A stretch of DNA of 64,000 bases from contig KQ964252.1 in the NCBI GenBank assembly GCA_001566295.1, positions 310,001-374,000 on the forward strand, given 5' to 3'. Under the pieces are notes generated by a model. The model was not told the DNA's origin. It did no database searches and was given only the letters and a program-made list of their open reading frames with translations. Origin of the DNA: Microdochium bolleyi (taxonomy: Eukaryota > Ascomycota > Sordariomycetes > Xylariales > Microdochiaceae). Made by a program: the position numbers and the translations under genes. How positions within the stretch are numbered: the first letter of the stretch is position 1; every line of letters begins with the position of its first letter. This document shows, one piece after another, positions 10,801-22,253 of the stretch.

Positions 10801-13625
10801 TTCTAGCGTGACTCGGTGAGCGAGGGGAATTCCACGAAGAAGTGCGTAATCTGAAGGATTTCAGCGCCAGATCATCACAATCAGATAGACTTGTGGCAAG
10901 CTCATCTGGCCGGGTAGCAGGTTTCGAGCGCGGGACCGTCCTCTCCGAGATGCGCCGTGCAGAACGATTCGATGAATCATGAACCCGCTGACGACCCCAG
11001 CGACAAACTCCCTACAAAAATTCGCTTGCGGGCGAACTGACGAAGTGTCAGTCATAAACTGAAGGTGCTTTTGACTGCCGCCCGCCTTGCAAGAGGGCGA
11101 TCGACCCAACTGCTCGCAAGTCAGTCAGTTATGAAACCAGAGAGAAACTTGTGACTTGTGACTACACGGGGAAGTACTGAAACCGGGGGGAAAGCACCAC
11201 GTGAAGCAGGCGTGGATGGTGGTGACCACACCTCTGCACCACGAAGCAGCTTCAGTTGTGCTCATCCCGGCTTTGATGAAACATAATGTCCCGAAATTAA
11301 CGGTCATGACAAGAAACGGTTATAAGGCGCCCCGAGTCGATGGTGTCACAGGACACACGCGCCTGGACTGGCCATATCTGGGTGTTTGTGGCCGCACCCC
11401 GTTGCAGTGGGCGACGACGACAGCAACGTCGCGCCATAGCCACGGGGAATTTTTGGGAGCAGGGATCCTTTCGGCAGACGGGCACTGTCCCTCGTCTGTC
11501 TGGTGCTGTACCCCTGGTCAGGGTTGCAGCGCGTGATTCCCTGGGGTCGGGAGCCAGGGATTGCTGAACCTATATCGTAAGATGTTGGATAGTGCTCCAG
11601 GGGATTTTGTCGGCCTCTTCCGAATCTTGATCCGCCTTCGGTTGAATAACGGAAGCTAGAACTGATAGATGATGCGTGGGATGGCAACACACGGGGACAT
11701 TTATCCAGGAAGCGGACGAACAGTGGAGATGCCATGATCTCCAGTAGGGGTGGTTGTCGTTGGGACGTGCATACATGCCGATGCAATGAGGCACCAGGTT
11801 CAAGGGCTCCCCAGACTGGGGATACTGCATCATGGCGAAGTCGAGCAAGATGACTGTCGCTCGGCTTGGTCATCACGGCCCGGATCAGCTGAATGCTAGG
11901 GCGAGCTGCTAGAAGACTGCCTGCCCGGCGCAGAGCACGGTCGACTTGGAAATACAACGAACACGGTCTGGATTCCTTCTGTCCACTACGAGATTTCAAG
12001 GATGTGGCATCGCGTCCGTATTGGCAACCATGTGGTACTTTGTTCCAAACCTTTGAATGAGCTGTTTGAGCTGCGTGTCAAAGTTCCTCCCAGCATGGCA
12101 CATACGTGTACGTCTTGGAAAGAATTGGCGAGCTGGGGAGGTGGCAGATCCGTCATAACAGCCTGTGATATAATTGCAGCGCCCGGTATCGACCCCAACA
12201 CGGCTAAAGCCTGTTATTACCAACATCTTGGGAATTAGTCTTATGGCCATCCTTCAGTCCAATCACCACAAAGAGCGTGACTCCCTGTTCCTGTTGCTTC
12301 TAGATGGAGCGACTCGACCGAACCCCCGTTGGTCGGCAAGGCGGCATGATTATCCTAGACGAGCATCAACCCGATGCCACACTGACAGGCCATCATATAT
12401 TGATGCGAAAGCAGGCTTGCTCTACGGCAGAACCATCTCAATGGGGCTTCTATATGGCAAAGGTTCCATCATCCGAAGTCACAAGGGCAGCTCGCCAATC
12501 GTGATTGGAACGGTTTCATGCGTGTGGCTGCAGAGTGTGGCTCGATCAAGGTACCTCCCTGTTATCTCCTCGCGATCGGAGGACACTCCTTTGCGTGCTG
12601 CCTCGCCCCCATTGTGACTCTGTGGTGCTCAATGTGACTGAAGAGACCATAGCACCGCGCCACAGCTGACAGTTCTTGTCATCACAAACCCGGGAAGTGC
12701 TCAATTCGGCGGTCGCTCCCTGGGTGGCCATCAACACACAATGTCACCTGGTATCTCACAATCTTAGGGAGCATTATCCAACGTCAAATGCCATAACACC
12801 CGGGTCTTCAACTTCCGCGGAGCCGGGAAAGGGAGTGATTGCTTCATCTGAACCTATGTTATGACAGGGTGGTCAGCTACTACAGAGGACGGCGGAGCGC
12901 GCGATAAGCGAAAGTTCCAGTGGCGACGATCTGCTCTCCGGCAGCGCTGTGTTCTGGCTACTCCGACGTCATGCCAATACACAAGGCTGCAAGGAGATTG
13001 GCTGCCTCCTTTTTGCCAAAACTCACGGCGGTGCTACATGCTTCGGAGATGAAAGTCGCTCAAGAGTGGTCTGATGATGGGCCTTTGTAGGCGAGTTGTT
13101 GCCATGCGCGAACTTGTTCGTGGGGGGCAGCCCGACGGTTCCGGCCATGGTGATTGCACTTTTCCTGTCACGACGTCCTAAAGTGAACTTTTGTAAGTGG
13201 TGACGCAAGTTATTGGTCGATACCAGAGTGCCAGACATGGCTGCAGCCCTGAGGGACAACATGCTGTATCGTGGAAGTAGCCACGCACACTACCAACAAG
13301 CCTGACCTTGCCCTGTAGACAGCGCCAGAGAGCCCAAACAGTGAGCCAGCCTTAATATTACTGGATTCGGGGTCGTCATATCACTTTCCCGTCACTGTTG
13401 ATTCACTCACGGGCATAGTTGAAAATCAGTACCATTACATTGAAACTAAAGTGCAAGGGAAGAGCCAATGCTGCGTGCCGTAAACACATTTTTCAGTCTC
13501 AGCTGAAGGGATATCTTCATGCTTCCAATCAATACCACCCTGCAAAAAGGACCTTTGCGAACGTTAGACTTTTCAACCGTCATCTTAAAGAGGTCAAAAC
13601 TGCCATGAAACTCCAAGCTCGTTCC
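7816..13625. other. Long intergenic region (5.8 kb), no gene seen
   Basis: Base composition is lower in GC than the flanking exons. Frames such as 11346-11999 (-) and 9412-9816 (-) show no family motif, no intron-supported extension and noise-like composition. No transposon ends, long direct repeats or RNA genes were recognised by eye. A diverged mobile-element relic cannot be excluded. Confidence 0.5.
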
Positions 13626-14714
13626 TCACATATGCCTTTGTTGCTGGCCGGGCATCTCCCGTTGAGAAGCATATGGCGGTACTTCATGCTGGGAACCAAG
13701 ACCTGCATGCTGAGCATGACTTGAAGGCGCCTCTTGCCGAGGGGGTGGGGGGAATTCCGGCCTAGCAGTAGTTTGATATGTCGGCATGCCATCTGGTCCA
13801 GCACCCTGTTGCCGCGTAGGATAGGAAGGAATTCCTCCGTGTTGCTGCTGGGCGGCGGCGGGCATCTCGTGCTGCTGGTCAGGATAGGCTGTCTCCCCGT
13901 CGTGCTCATACGGGCGATTGGAAGACTGCATCTTTTCGTTCCGAGGTAGGCCTTCTTGTTGGACGCGGTGGGAAGGAATCTCCTGGTGTTGATCGAGACC
14001 ATGCTCGTGCTGTGTGTGGTGTGAGAGACCTTCCTGGGGACGGTATGAGGGGATCTCCTGTCCAATAAAGCCTTCCTCCTGGGCACGATACGCAGCTGAA
14101 TCCTTCTCACCCAGACCTCCCTCTTGGATGTGATATGGTGGCAATCCCTGCTGAGAGATGCCTTCCTGTTGCGCCAGGCCCTCCTCTTGAGCCCGGTATG
14201 CTGGCACCTCTTGTCCAGCGTGTGTAGCCGGTCTTTCTCCATAAGCGGTTCCCGCTGTGCCAGCCACACCAGTTTCCTGCTGTAAGCCGGTATTCGCATA
14301 CCGCCCCGCGCCTTCGGAGGGTCTGGCAGTTCCGGTGATGCCTGTGTCTTGATATAGCCCTCCGGTGGTTGCGCCCGCAACACCAGCCTCCTGATTCACC
14401 ACCCCAGTGCCGCCTCCGTGCTTACCAGTCTCGGGCCCTGCGGGGACCGGAGCTGTAGTCGGCTCGTTGTACGGAGCAGCATCGGGCGCCTTGGCCCGCT
14501 CGCGGCGGCCGATCAAGTAGTCGACGTCGCGGACCTGGGCCTTGCCCTGTTCGGTAATCATGCGATTCTTTTCATGCTTGGCGGCCGTCTTGGGGTGGTT
14601 TGGGTCGCTGTCGAGGAAGTCGTCGGCGGCCTGGAGGGCGGTGCCGCGGATGACGTCGCCGGCGCCCTTGAGGCCCTTTAGGCCGGTCTTGATGTTGTTG
14701 ACTATTGGGGACAT
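13626..14714 (-). CDS. Disordered protein with conserved fungal N-terminus and QEEG repeats
   Basis: A single exon of 362 residues. The first about 75 residues (GLKGLKGAGDVIRGTALQAAD, then a K/E-rich helix ending VDYLIGRRERAK) resemble small uncharacterised fungal proteins with a GAGDxIRGT motif. The rest is low complexity, rich in Q, G, P, E and H. Residues about 180-300 hold imperfect copies of a unit of roughly 15-20 residues built on IPSYRxQEEGLxxxE, with variants AYRAQEEG, PYHIQEGG and SHRVQQEG. There is no signal peptide, transmembrane helix or catalytic motif. The function is unknown; the composition would suit a hydrophilic stress-related or condensate-forming protein, which is inference. 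The start is supported by the conserved N-terminus immediately after the ATG. Confidence 0.75.
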   Translation of the reverse strand: MSPIVNNIKTGLKGLKGAGDVIRGTALQAADDFLDSDPNHPKTAAKHEKNRMITEQGKAQVRDVDYLIGRRERAKAPDAAPYNEPTTAPVPAGPETGKHGGGTGVVNQEAGVAGATTGGLYQDTGITGTARPSEGAGRYANTGLQQETGVAGTAGTAYGERPATHAGQEVPAYRAQEEGLAQQEGISQQGLPPYHIQEGGLGEKDSAAYRAQEEGFIGQEIPSYRPQEGLSHHTQHEHGLDQHQEIPSHRVQQEGLPRNEKMQSSNRPYEHDGETAYPDQQHEMPAAAQQQHGGIPSYPTRQQGAGPDGMPTYQTTARPEFPPPPRQEAPSSHAQHAGLGSQHEVPPYASQREMPGQQQRHM

Positions 14715-15187
14715 GTCGTTCTGGGCCCTTGTTGTGGTCTCCAGTGATGAAGAAGAAGTGTCAAGTTTATCCTATTGTACCTCAACACTGTTTCGGATGT
14801 TTTGCGGAAATGATGGAAATAAAGATGTGAGGGCAGAGCAGGATCCAAATGCCCAATGCCCACTGCGCCCATTCAGGATACCATCTTCATCCAGCACTGG
14901 GATGACGTCATGGCACCCCGCGGCGTGGCAGGACCAAACGGCGCATTCAGGTCACGAGCAGCCACAAGCCATTGGGTCGGCAGTTGGGATTGTACTGCAT
15001 GGTGACTGGGTTCACTTGCATCTTGCCCTCTTCGGCACTTCCACGTGGGACAGCACACGTTTGTTCAAGACAGACACGTCGACATGCCTTGCAATCAGCA
15101 AATTCCCTGCAAGGAGCATCCAGACCTCTTCATTTCAATTAACATTATACAAAAATAAAACCTTGGGTATCTAAAACACTACTACCA
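14715..15187. other. Intergenic spacer
   Basis: Promoter of the upstream minus-strand gene and 3' region of the ABC transporter. The last 60 bases are AT-rich with an AATAAAA-like stretch on the plus strand. No gene was seen. Confidence 0.5.
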
Positions 15188-18100
15188 TCAGAACCCCAGC
15201 AAGACTTTCCGCCAGTTGACCTTCTTCCCGCCATCCTCGTCGCGGTACCCCTCCTCCTTGACCTGGTGCTCCCCGACAATGGCCAGGAACACGTCGTTGA
15301 GCGTCGTCGGCGCCACGCTGTAGTGCCGGATGCCCAGCCGACGCCTATTGTCCTCGAGTGTCACCAGCAGCTGCCCGATCGCCCCCTGCGCGCCGTCATG
15401 GTTCCTGTCCTGTGCACGGCTGATGCCCTCGCCATACTTCGGCACAGAGGCAGCAGGCACCGAGAACCGCATCTGCCCGTGGTATGTCTTCTCTTCAATC
15501 TTCGCCGCGGGCAGTATCTCGAGCAGCCCTTCCCGCATCGCCTTCATCTCCTCCTCGCTCGAGTGCGGCGCAGTGTCGCTCACCAGGTGCACATGCAGCG
15601 AGTCGCCAAACCGATGCTGTAGCTGCGCAACATCGCCCATTGCCAGCATCGACCTCGCCATGATCCCGGCGCGGTGCGCCAGCGCGTCCGCCTCCTCCAT
15701 GCTGTGCGTGGTCAGCAGGATCGAGCGGCCCGGTACCACGGTCTTGAGAGTCTGCCACATGATGCGCTTCGCGGCCGCGTCGAGGCCCGAGGAGGGCTCG
15801 TCGAGCAGGATCACGGACGGGTTGCCCGTCAGCGCGATGCCGAGGGACAGCTTGCGCTTGTTGCCGCCCGAGAGGTGGCCGGCCATGACGTGCCGGAACT
15901 CCTCGAGCCCGACAGCGCGGAGCACGGCGTCGACCTGCCGCGGGATGTCTGCGCTGGGGATGCCGCGCAGGCAGGCGTAGTGCTGCAGGTGCTCTTGTGT
16001 CGTCATTGCGTCGATTGCGTCGAACTGCGGGCACACGCCGAGGCTGGCGCGGGCTGCTGCTCTGTCGCTCCTGACCGAGTTCTTCTCGACGCGCACGTCG
16101 CCGTCGCCGGGGAGGATGTCACCGCGGATCATCGAGATGGTCGTGCTCTTGCCTGCACCATTGGGACCAAGCAGGGCGAATACCTCGCCGCGATGGACTT
16201 CAAATGAGACATCGTCCACGGCGCGGACATCGCCGAAGCGCTTGGTCAGGCGCTGAACCTCGAGACCCGCGGTCTGTGACGAAGACGAGGCCCCGTCGGC
16301 TTTCTCGACGTCCTGCTGTGCAGGAGTGGGTTTGTTTGTGCCGGAAGAAGACGACGACGAGCTGAACAGTCCGGCGATCTTGACCCTGCTGTCGTTTGCC
16401 CAAAGGATGCCGAAATACAGCAAGCACTGCAGCGCAAGATACAATATCGGCCCGCCAAAGGCGTTCATCGCGCCAGGAGCCTGTGTAAACTCCGGCCCAT
16501 CGCAGGCTTGGTAGAACACATTGAGCGAAACAAGCATCGCACGCATTAGCGACCCCAGAGGAAAGATGATGGAAATGATGTAGTGCGCGAGCATGACGTT
16601 GCTTTGTGCTGTCGTTGGCGCGGACAAGCTGATGATAAAGATGAAGGCGATGAAGTACACTGCGAGCCCGACACCGTTCACCGCGCTGACGGCAGCCCAC
16701 GTTGCCAGCTGGCTGCCGAGCATCAGGGAGACGATGTACGATAGGAGGATACCCGCGATGATGTACAGCAGGAACACGGGCACCAGATAGCCCGGCATCC
16801 AGAAGACATCGCTCGAGAAACAAAAGATGAGCGCCGCCGCAAGCACGGGGAGCACCATCACGCCAAAGTCGAAGAGCAGGTGCGAGAACCACTGCGAGAC
16901 GACGCGCACGCCGCTTGAGTACTGCAGGCCGCGCACGCCGCTGCGGCGTTCGGCGTTGATATACAGGCTGAGGAACGCGGGCGTGATGGCGAGCACGACG
17001 CTGAAGTAGATGGCGAGCTGGAGGTTCGTGCCGACATTGCCGAAGGCCGTGTCGAAGACGATGTAGCCGACAGCGATGCGCACCGCGAGCAGCGCGCTGT
17101 CCATGAGGTTCTGGGCGACTACGGCGGCGGCCATGGCGTTGGGCGCGTCGGCCCGGTATGCGTTGACCGGTGGTGTGGATGATGTGCCTGTCCAGAAGCC
17201 ACCGGGCCAGATGTCCTTGCGACTGGACTCCAGCTGGTGTCTAAGGTCGTCGATGGATGTGGCATTCCTGACGGGGAAGGCGACGTTCATGCCACTGCTC
17301 GAATACCAAGTCGAGTTGCCTGCGAGCGCAGAGTCGGCGGGTCCAGCGATGATGCCTTTGCCGGACTGGAGCTGCTCGCTCAGGCTCGCCATGCTCTGCA
17401 GCTGGTTCATTCTCACGGGCGTGCAGGTCGCCTGCTCATCGCCCGCCACGAGCGTCTGCATGACAGCCGCCGCGACAATGGGGATCAAGAAGGCGACAAG
17501 GTACGGGATCGAGTTGGTCTTGAGCAAGGTCCAGCGCTTGCGCAGGAGGACTGCGGTCTGCTTCGGGATGCCGACGCGGGTGCCGGACAGCAGGTCTAGA
17601 GCCTGGGACTCGCCCTTGTCGCTGTTGTTGCCCACCCTCACTTCGTTGGCATACTCGTCGGCCGTGTGCAGAAACACATCCTCGATGGTCGGACTTGACA
17701 CGCGGTACGAGATCCCGGCACCTTCGAGAACCCGGATCACGCGGGCAGCCAGCTCAGACGTCGGGGCAGCATACGTGACACTGTCCGGCTGCACCTTGGC
17801 CTCCACGCCGTCCACCACCGGCGGTGTCTGGTGCTCCCGAGGCCGCGACAGGTGAATCCGGAAGCCATCCCCGAGCTCCGCCTTCAGCTCGACCGCGCTG
17901 CCCTCGGCCCGCAGCACGCCCTTGCTCATGATGGCGATCTTGTCCGACAGCAGGTCCGCCTCGTCGAGGAAGTGCGTCGTCAGGATGATTGTGCGCCGCC
18001 CACGCTCGCGCAGCAGGATGTCCCAGATCCCGCGCCGCGACAGGGGGTCGATGCCCGAGCTGACCTCGTCGACGCAGCACACGGCACTGTCGCCGGTGAG

Positions 18101-20296
18101 CATCATGGCGAGCTGCAGCTTGCGCTTCTGCCCTCCCGACAGCGTCGACGCGCGGGCCTTCTTCTTGCCTGCGAGCCCGACCGCGCGCAGCAGCTCCATG
18201 AGCTCCTCCTCGCTGGCAGGTTTTGGGGGGAGGGGTCTCTTGAGCCTGTTGAACAGCGCGACGTGCTCGAGGACCGTGAGCTCGTCCCAGAGGACGTTCT
18301 TTTGCGGGGCGACGCCCACGCCGCCCGAGGCGTCGATCGTGATCCTGCCGCGGTTGAAGCTCTGCAGGCCGGCGACGGCGTCGAGCGTAGTGCTCTTGCC
18401 GCTGCCGTTGGCGCCCAGCAGCGCGACGATCTGGCCCCGCGGGACGGCCAGGTTGAGATCGCTCACGGCGACCGTTTCTGGGCGCGGCGCCGAGATCGGG
18501 GACAACATCCGCCGGAGCAGTGACGGGGAGAACGTCCGCGTCAGGCCCTCCACCGTGACGGCGTGTTCCGGCCTCGCCGTGCCTGAATCGGGACCCGTCC
18601 AGACGATGCGGCTGTCCGCTGCTGCACCGTGGATCCAGCGCTCCAGTCCCGCCGCGAGGAACGGATACAAGACGATCTGGACCACCAGGAACACCCACAG
18701 CGCGACACCAGGTAAGACGTGATCGCTCCCCGGCGGGACCCGCAGCAGGTCCGTGGGGGAACCAGCGGCCTCGGCGCGGGACATGTACTGGATCATCAGG
18801 AGCATGTTGCAGCTCGGGAACAGCAAGCCGAGAACCGCCGCGCCGCCGGTGCCCAGGTTTGGGACGGCCTGGACCAGGACGCCCAGCAAGATGAACGCGA
18901 GCCCGCTAACCACTCCCGAAAGCTGGGCGTGCCGGAACAGCGTCCCGCCGACGAGCGCCCAGCTCGCCGACGCGCAGCCCGAGAGCACAAAGTACGGCAC
19001 CACGACCCCCGCGCTCGTCTGCTGCTTCCACACCATGAACTTGAGCACCACCGCCCCGGCGATCCACCCGGGCACGTACACGGCCGCGAAGCTCAGCAGG
19101 TGCGCGAGCATCCGCACCGCGGGCGCCCGCCAGGGCGGCGGCAGGAAACTACTACCCCCGCCACCGCGGGTGGTGTCCATCATCGCGTCGACGAGCTGCG
19201 CGAGTCCCTTCTCCCGCTCGGTCGCCACATACCCGGGCAAGTGGTACGCTATGCCGAAGAACGCGAGCAGCACCGCGACGCCCATGAAGTTGATAAACGT
19301 GCCCTGGTAGGCCCTGTTCGCGGCGTCGCGGCGCTCCTGCTCCGTCTCAGCGGTGAAGAGGATCTCGCGCGTGTGCGAGAGGGCGCCGCTGGACGCGCCA
19401 GAAGCTGGAGATGAAGACGGGGAGGAGGACGACGACGACGACGAGGCGAGCCGCGCGATCTCCGCGTCCACGGCGCGCTGCAGGGGCAGGATGTACACCT
19501 GCGGATCGTTGTCATCCTTGTCGGCGCGGAACTTGGTGCCGAGCACCCCGTCGCCGCGGAGCGTGTAGTTCCACCCGGACCCGGACCCGGGCCCGGAGCC
19601 CTCGCTGGGAGACCCGTGGAACACGACGGCGCCGTAGCACGGCGTCGTGCCCTGGAACGAGACGGTGCATATCCGCCCGAGGTCCAGCGGGTCGCTGATC
19701 CGATGAACCCGCGTGCCGCCGCCGACCTGTCCGAGCTGCGCCGCCAGGCTGTCGATCACGCGGTCGACCTCGCCCCCCGCCAGGCCGCTGTTGCAGAACA
19801 CGATCTGGTCCCGGCCCGCCTTTTCCTTCGCGATCCGCAGGCCGTCAGCCAGCGACCGCACCGAGCGGATGTTGGCAGCGGACTCCACGCCCGCATCTGT
19901 GAAGCCGTACGTATTGCCGCTCCCCTGCAGGTTCTGCCCAACGCCGAGGTACAGCGACATGATGAGCGGCAGCATGAGCGCCGCGTATAATGTGCTCGTA
20001 AGGTGCCGCGTCAGCAGGATCGTGAGGTCCTTGCCCGCGAGGGTGGCGATCTGCGGCCAGAGGTAGGAGGAGGGGCCCTTCTTCTTCTTCTTCTGGTCAT
20101 CGTTGTCGTTGTTGTCCGCGCTCCTACTGTTCGTGCTGCCATCGTTGCTGATGGTGGCGGCGGCGGCTTTGGAATTTGAGCTGGGTGGGCCATCCTGTTG
20201 CTGTGAATGTCCTGCGTGTGTTTCAGTTTGTGGCAGTGGTCGTGGTTGCTGCTGTAAAGGCTCGTTGCTCTCGGCAGGCGATGCTGGCGAGGCCAT
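15188..20296 (-). CDS. ABCA-type full-size ABC transporter
   Basis: A single exon of about 1,702 residues, with the order TMD-NBD-TMD-NBD. A Q-, P- and S-rich cytosolic leader precedes the first helix near residue 85, and a large non-cytosolic loop (about residues 105-325) with a polyserine stretch follows. NBD1 has Walker A GANGSGKST (near 627), signature LSGGQKRKLQ (near 715) and Walker B VCCVDEVSSG (near 740). NBD2 has GPNGAGKST (near 1377), LSGGNKRKLS (near 1477) and VILLDEPSSG (near 1497). The NBD2 signature has N where canonical LSGGQ has Q. ABC-2-type helices and the long first loop match the ABCA subfamily, whose characterised members move lipids. The substrate here is unknown. The ATG at 20296 is preferred; five codons upstream the frame opens only with GTG. 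Confidence 0.93.
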   Translation of the reverse strand: MASPASPAESNEPLQQQPRPLPQTETHAGHSQQQDGPPSSNSKAAAATISNDGSTNSRSADNNDNDDQKKKKKGPSSYLWPQIATLAGKDLTILLTRHLTSTLYAALMLPLIMSLYLGVGQNLQGSGNTYGFTDAGVESAANIRSVRSLADGLRIAKEKAGRDQIVFCNSGLAGGEVDRVIDSLAAQLGQVGGGTRVHRISDPLDLGRICTVSFQGTTPCYGAVVFHGSPSEGSGPGSGSGWNYTLRGDGVLGTKFRADKDDNDPQVYILPLQRAVDAEIARLASSSSSSSSPSSSPASGASSGALSHTREILFTAETEQERRDAANRAYQGTFINFMGVAVLLAFFGIAYHLPGYVATEREKGLAQLVDAMMDTTRGGGGSSFLPPPWRAPAVRMLAHLLSFAAVYVPGWIAGAVVLKFMVWKQQTSAGVVVPYFVLSGCASASWALVGGTLFRHAQLSGVVSGLAFILLGVLVQAVPNLGTGGAAVLGLLFPSCNMLLMIQYMSRAEAAGSPTDLLRVPPGSDHVLPGVALWVFLVVQIVLYPFLAAGLERWIHGAAADSRIVWTGPDSGTARPEHAVTVEGLTRTFSPSLLRRMLSPISAPRPETVAVSDLNLAVPRGQIVALLGANGSGKSTTLDAVAGLQSFNRGRITIDASGGVGVAPQKNVLWDELTVLEHVALFNRLKRPLPPKPASEEELMELLRAVGLAGKKKARASTLSGGQKRKLQLAMMLTGDSAVCCVDEVSSGIDPLSRRGIWDILLRERGRRTIILTTHFLDEADLLSDKIAIMSKGVLRAEGSAVELKAELGDGFRIHLSRPREHQTPPVVDGVEAKVQPDSVTYAAPTSELAARVIRVLEGAGISYRVSSPTIEDVFLHTADEYANEVRVGNNSDKGESQALDLLSGTRVGIPKQTAVLLRKRWTLLKTNSIPYLVAFLIPIVAAAVMQTLVAGDEQATCTPVRMNQLQSMASLSEQLQSGKGIIAGPADSALAGNSTWYSSSGMNVAFPVRNATSIDDLRHQLESSRKDIWPGGFWTGTSSTPPVNAYRADAPNAMAAAVVAQNLMDSALLAVRIAVGYIVFDTAFGNVGTNLQLAIYFSVVLAITPAFLSLYINAERRSGVRGLQYSSGVRVVSQWFSHLLFDFGVMVLPVLAAALIFCFSSDVFWMPGYLVPVFLLYIIAGILLSYIVSLMLGSQLATWAAVSAVNGVGLAVYFIAFIFIISLSAPTTAQSNVMLAHYIISIIFPLGSLMRAMLVSLNVFYQACDGPEFTQAPGAMNAFGGPILYLALQCLLYFGILWANDSRVKIAGLFSSSSSSSGTNKPTPAQQDVEKADGASSSSQTAGLEVQRLTKRFGDVRAVDDVSFEVHRGEVFALLGPNGAGKSTTISMIRGDILPGDGDVRVEKNSVRSDRAAARASLGVCPQFDAIDAMTTQEHLQHYACLRGIPSADIPRQVDAVLRAVGLEEFRHVMAGHLSGGNKRKLSLGIALTGNPSVILLDEPSSGLDAAAKRIMWQTLKTVVPGRSILLTTHSMEEADALAHRAGIMARSMLAMGDVAQLQHRFGDSLHVHLVSDTAPHSSEEEMKAMREGLLEILPAAKIEEKTYHGQMRFSVPAASVPKYGEGISRAQDRNHDGAQGAIGQLLVTLEDNRRRLGIRHYSVAPTTLNDVFLAIVGEHQVKEEGYRDEDGGKKVNWRKVLLGF

Positions 20297-22253
20297 ATCT
20301 CGTGCAGCCACGAGTCGGCTTGGTGCTGTGCGTCGCGCGCGTGTGTATATGCTGTCTCAACGTCTCGTGACGCTTCTGCCCTCCTTTAGGTCCGCCACGG
20401 GGGTGGATGAGGCCGCTTGTTTGCTCCCTTTTATGGATTTCGTGAAGAGGCCGTCCAGCTTCACTTCCCTTTGCTGGAACCCCGTCCGCGCGACCACGAT
20501 CGCTCCTTGGGAACTGATCGTGTCTGCTTGTCTAAGTGAGCCTGGATTCTCAGTGTGGGCGAGCTGAAGGGCTGTAAGTGAAGGAGTTAGACTGGTAAGT
20601 GCTGTGTGTAGAGAACAATTATGTTGTCGTCCACCTCCTCTGTCGAGATGTAGCAGAAGGCTCCAAGGGCCCTCCCGGCCGTCTTATATCGTGCAGATAG
20701 ATGATGTGGAATGGGGCATATGCAGGCGGCGTCTTGGCAGGGTTCATCACTGCCACGATGCCTGTTGGTTGGTCGCCCGTGGGCTGTAGTGGTAGTGCAG
20801 AGAACAAAGTGTTCTGCCTAGCGGGGCGGGTATTGGTTCTGCTGCAACTGCAATCTGCGTCTGCCTAGGGGTGCTGCTGAGACCAATGGAGATTCGGCTG
20901 GAGCGTCTCAAGGCTGTGTGTGAGCAGAGGGAGATGGTGTAGGGCAGTCTCGAGAGACAGGCAGAGGGCAAAGATGATGAAGTCGGCAGCGCCGACGATC
21001 GCCAATTACCCAAGACGGCTAGGCCAGTGTGCTGGGGTACTAGTTGCAGTAGAATAAAGAATCACAGCCACATCTCCCGAGTTCTGGGGATTGACCGTGG
21101 CCTTGAAAGGACGGCCTCGGATTCGTCGTCGGTTTCAAGAGGGGGGCTACTTGCGTGCCCACTCGAGGCTGTGAAGACTGAGAGGTACCTGGGCACTTGT
21201 CATTACCTATTACGGAAGTCGCTGGGCAGTGTCCCCAGACCCATGTCCATGGGAGGGCTAAGCCAGGGTCTAAGTAGCCTCCGACTGGCTCGGCCCCCGG
21301 GACCTGCCAGCCCAATCTCTTCCGCGGCGTGGGTGGCCTTCCTCGACCGGCCGACGGGACAGAGCCCCAGGTTTGTGCCTTGGGCAAAGCGCTAGGTACC
21401 AAGGCTGAGCGCATCAGGTTTCAACGATCAATCGTGACTCCGGTGCTGCCTAGAAGGCACTGCTCAAAGTGCTGAATCTTGTTGTGGCCAGAGGTGCAAT
21501 TGCATGTGGTCAGCGCTAGCGGCTCTTGGGGGCTTGGTATGGTTGGCGAGTGACGTAGCAAACTAATGAGCTCTGGAAGCCCTAAGCCACGGCTGCACCT
21601 CTCTGACAGGTCCCCGAGGTGGCCGTGCTCAGGGCCGTGTCCCGCCCGGTGGGCTGAGACATGGTGTCCAATCTTGTCTGGGTTGACCCCTGACACCCCC
21701 TTGGCTGTGTTGGGCTAGTCCACCGCCTGCACGACGATTACCCGATGGGGAAGCGTGTGCACTGGAGTGTCGTCGTACCCTTCAGCCAGTGTTCGATATC
21801 GTCACTGTAGGACTCGAATCCTCTGCCGAGATATGCTGATTGCTTCACGCCAGGATCGGCAGATATCCAGCTGCCCAGCGTTGGCGACTTGAGAACATAT
21901 GGTCCATCTCACAGCCCCCGGTGGCTGAGCTGGAAGTCTCATTCCAATTTATGCCTCTCCTCCGGCACGTGCTGAAATACATCGACAAAGGAGAGACGAG
22001 TTTTCCATTCGTTGCACCACGGATATGAGCCCATAAAATCTTCCGCCCGGTCCGCCTCGACATTCCCGAATTGTTCTTTAGACCGGAAGAGATAAAAACC
22101 ATCGTGTCAACATCGACGCCAGAGCAGCGCACGGGAGGAGAACGAATCACACTGTCTTGAGAGCTCACTGTCACACAAACCACAACATTCCCGCGGAGAC
22201 TTTTCCTAGCGCCAGCGCAAAGCCGCCATTGACAGCACAACCCAACAGACGAA
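20297..22253. other. Divergent intergenic region, no gene seen
   Basis: About 1.9 kb between the divergently transcribed ABC transporter and LITAF-like genes; it should hold both promoters. A TCGAATCC string near 21812 resembles a tRNA B box but cannot be folded into a tRNA. Confidence 0.5.

Noticed and set aside
11346..11999. A 217-codon minus-strand frame in the 8-13.6 kb gap
   Set aside because: No family motif; overlaps other random frames; composition unlike the real genes here.
20297..20311. A five-codon upstream extension of the ABC transporter
   Set aside because: It would start with GTG; the next in-frame ATG at 20296 is the normal choice.
21800..21830. A tRNA B-box-like string (GATTCGAGTCC on the minus strand)
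   Set aside because: No T-stem pairing of five bases, and no matching acceptor or D arm at the right distance.
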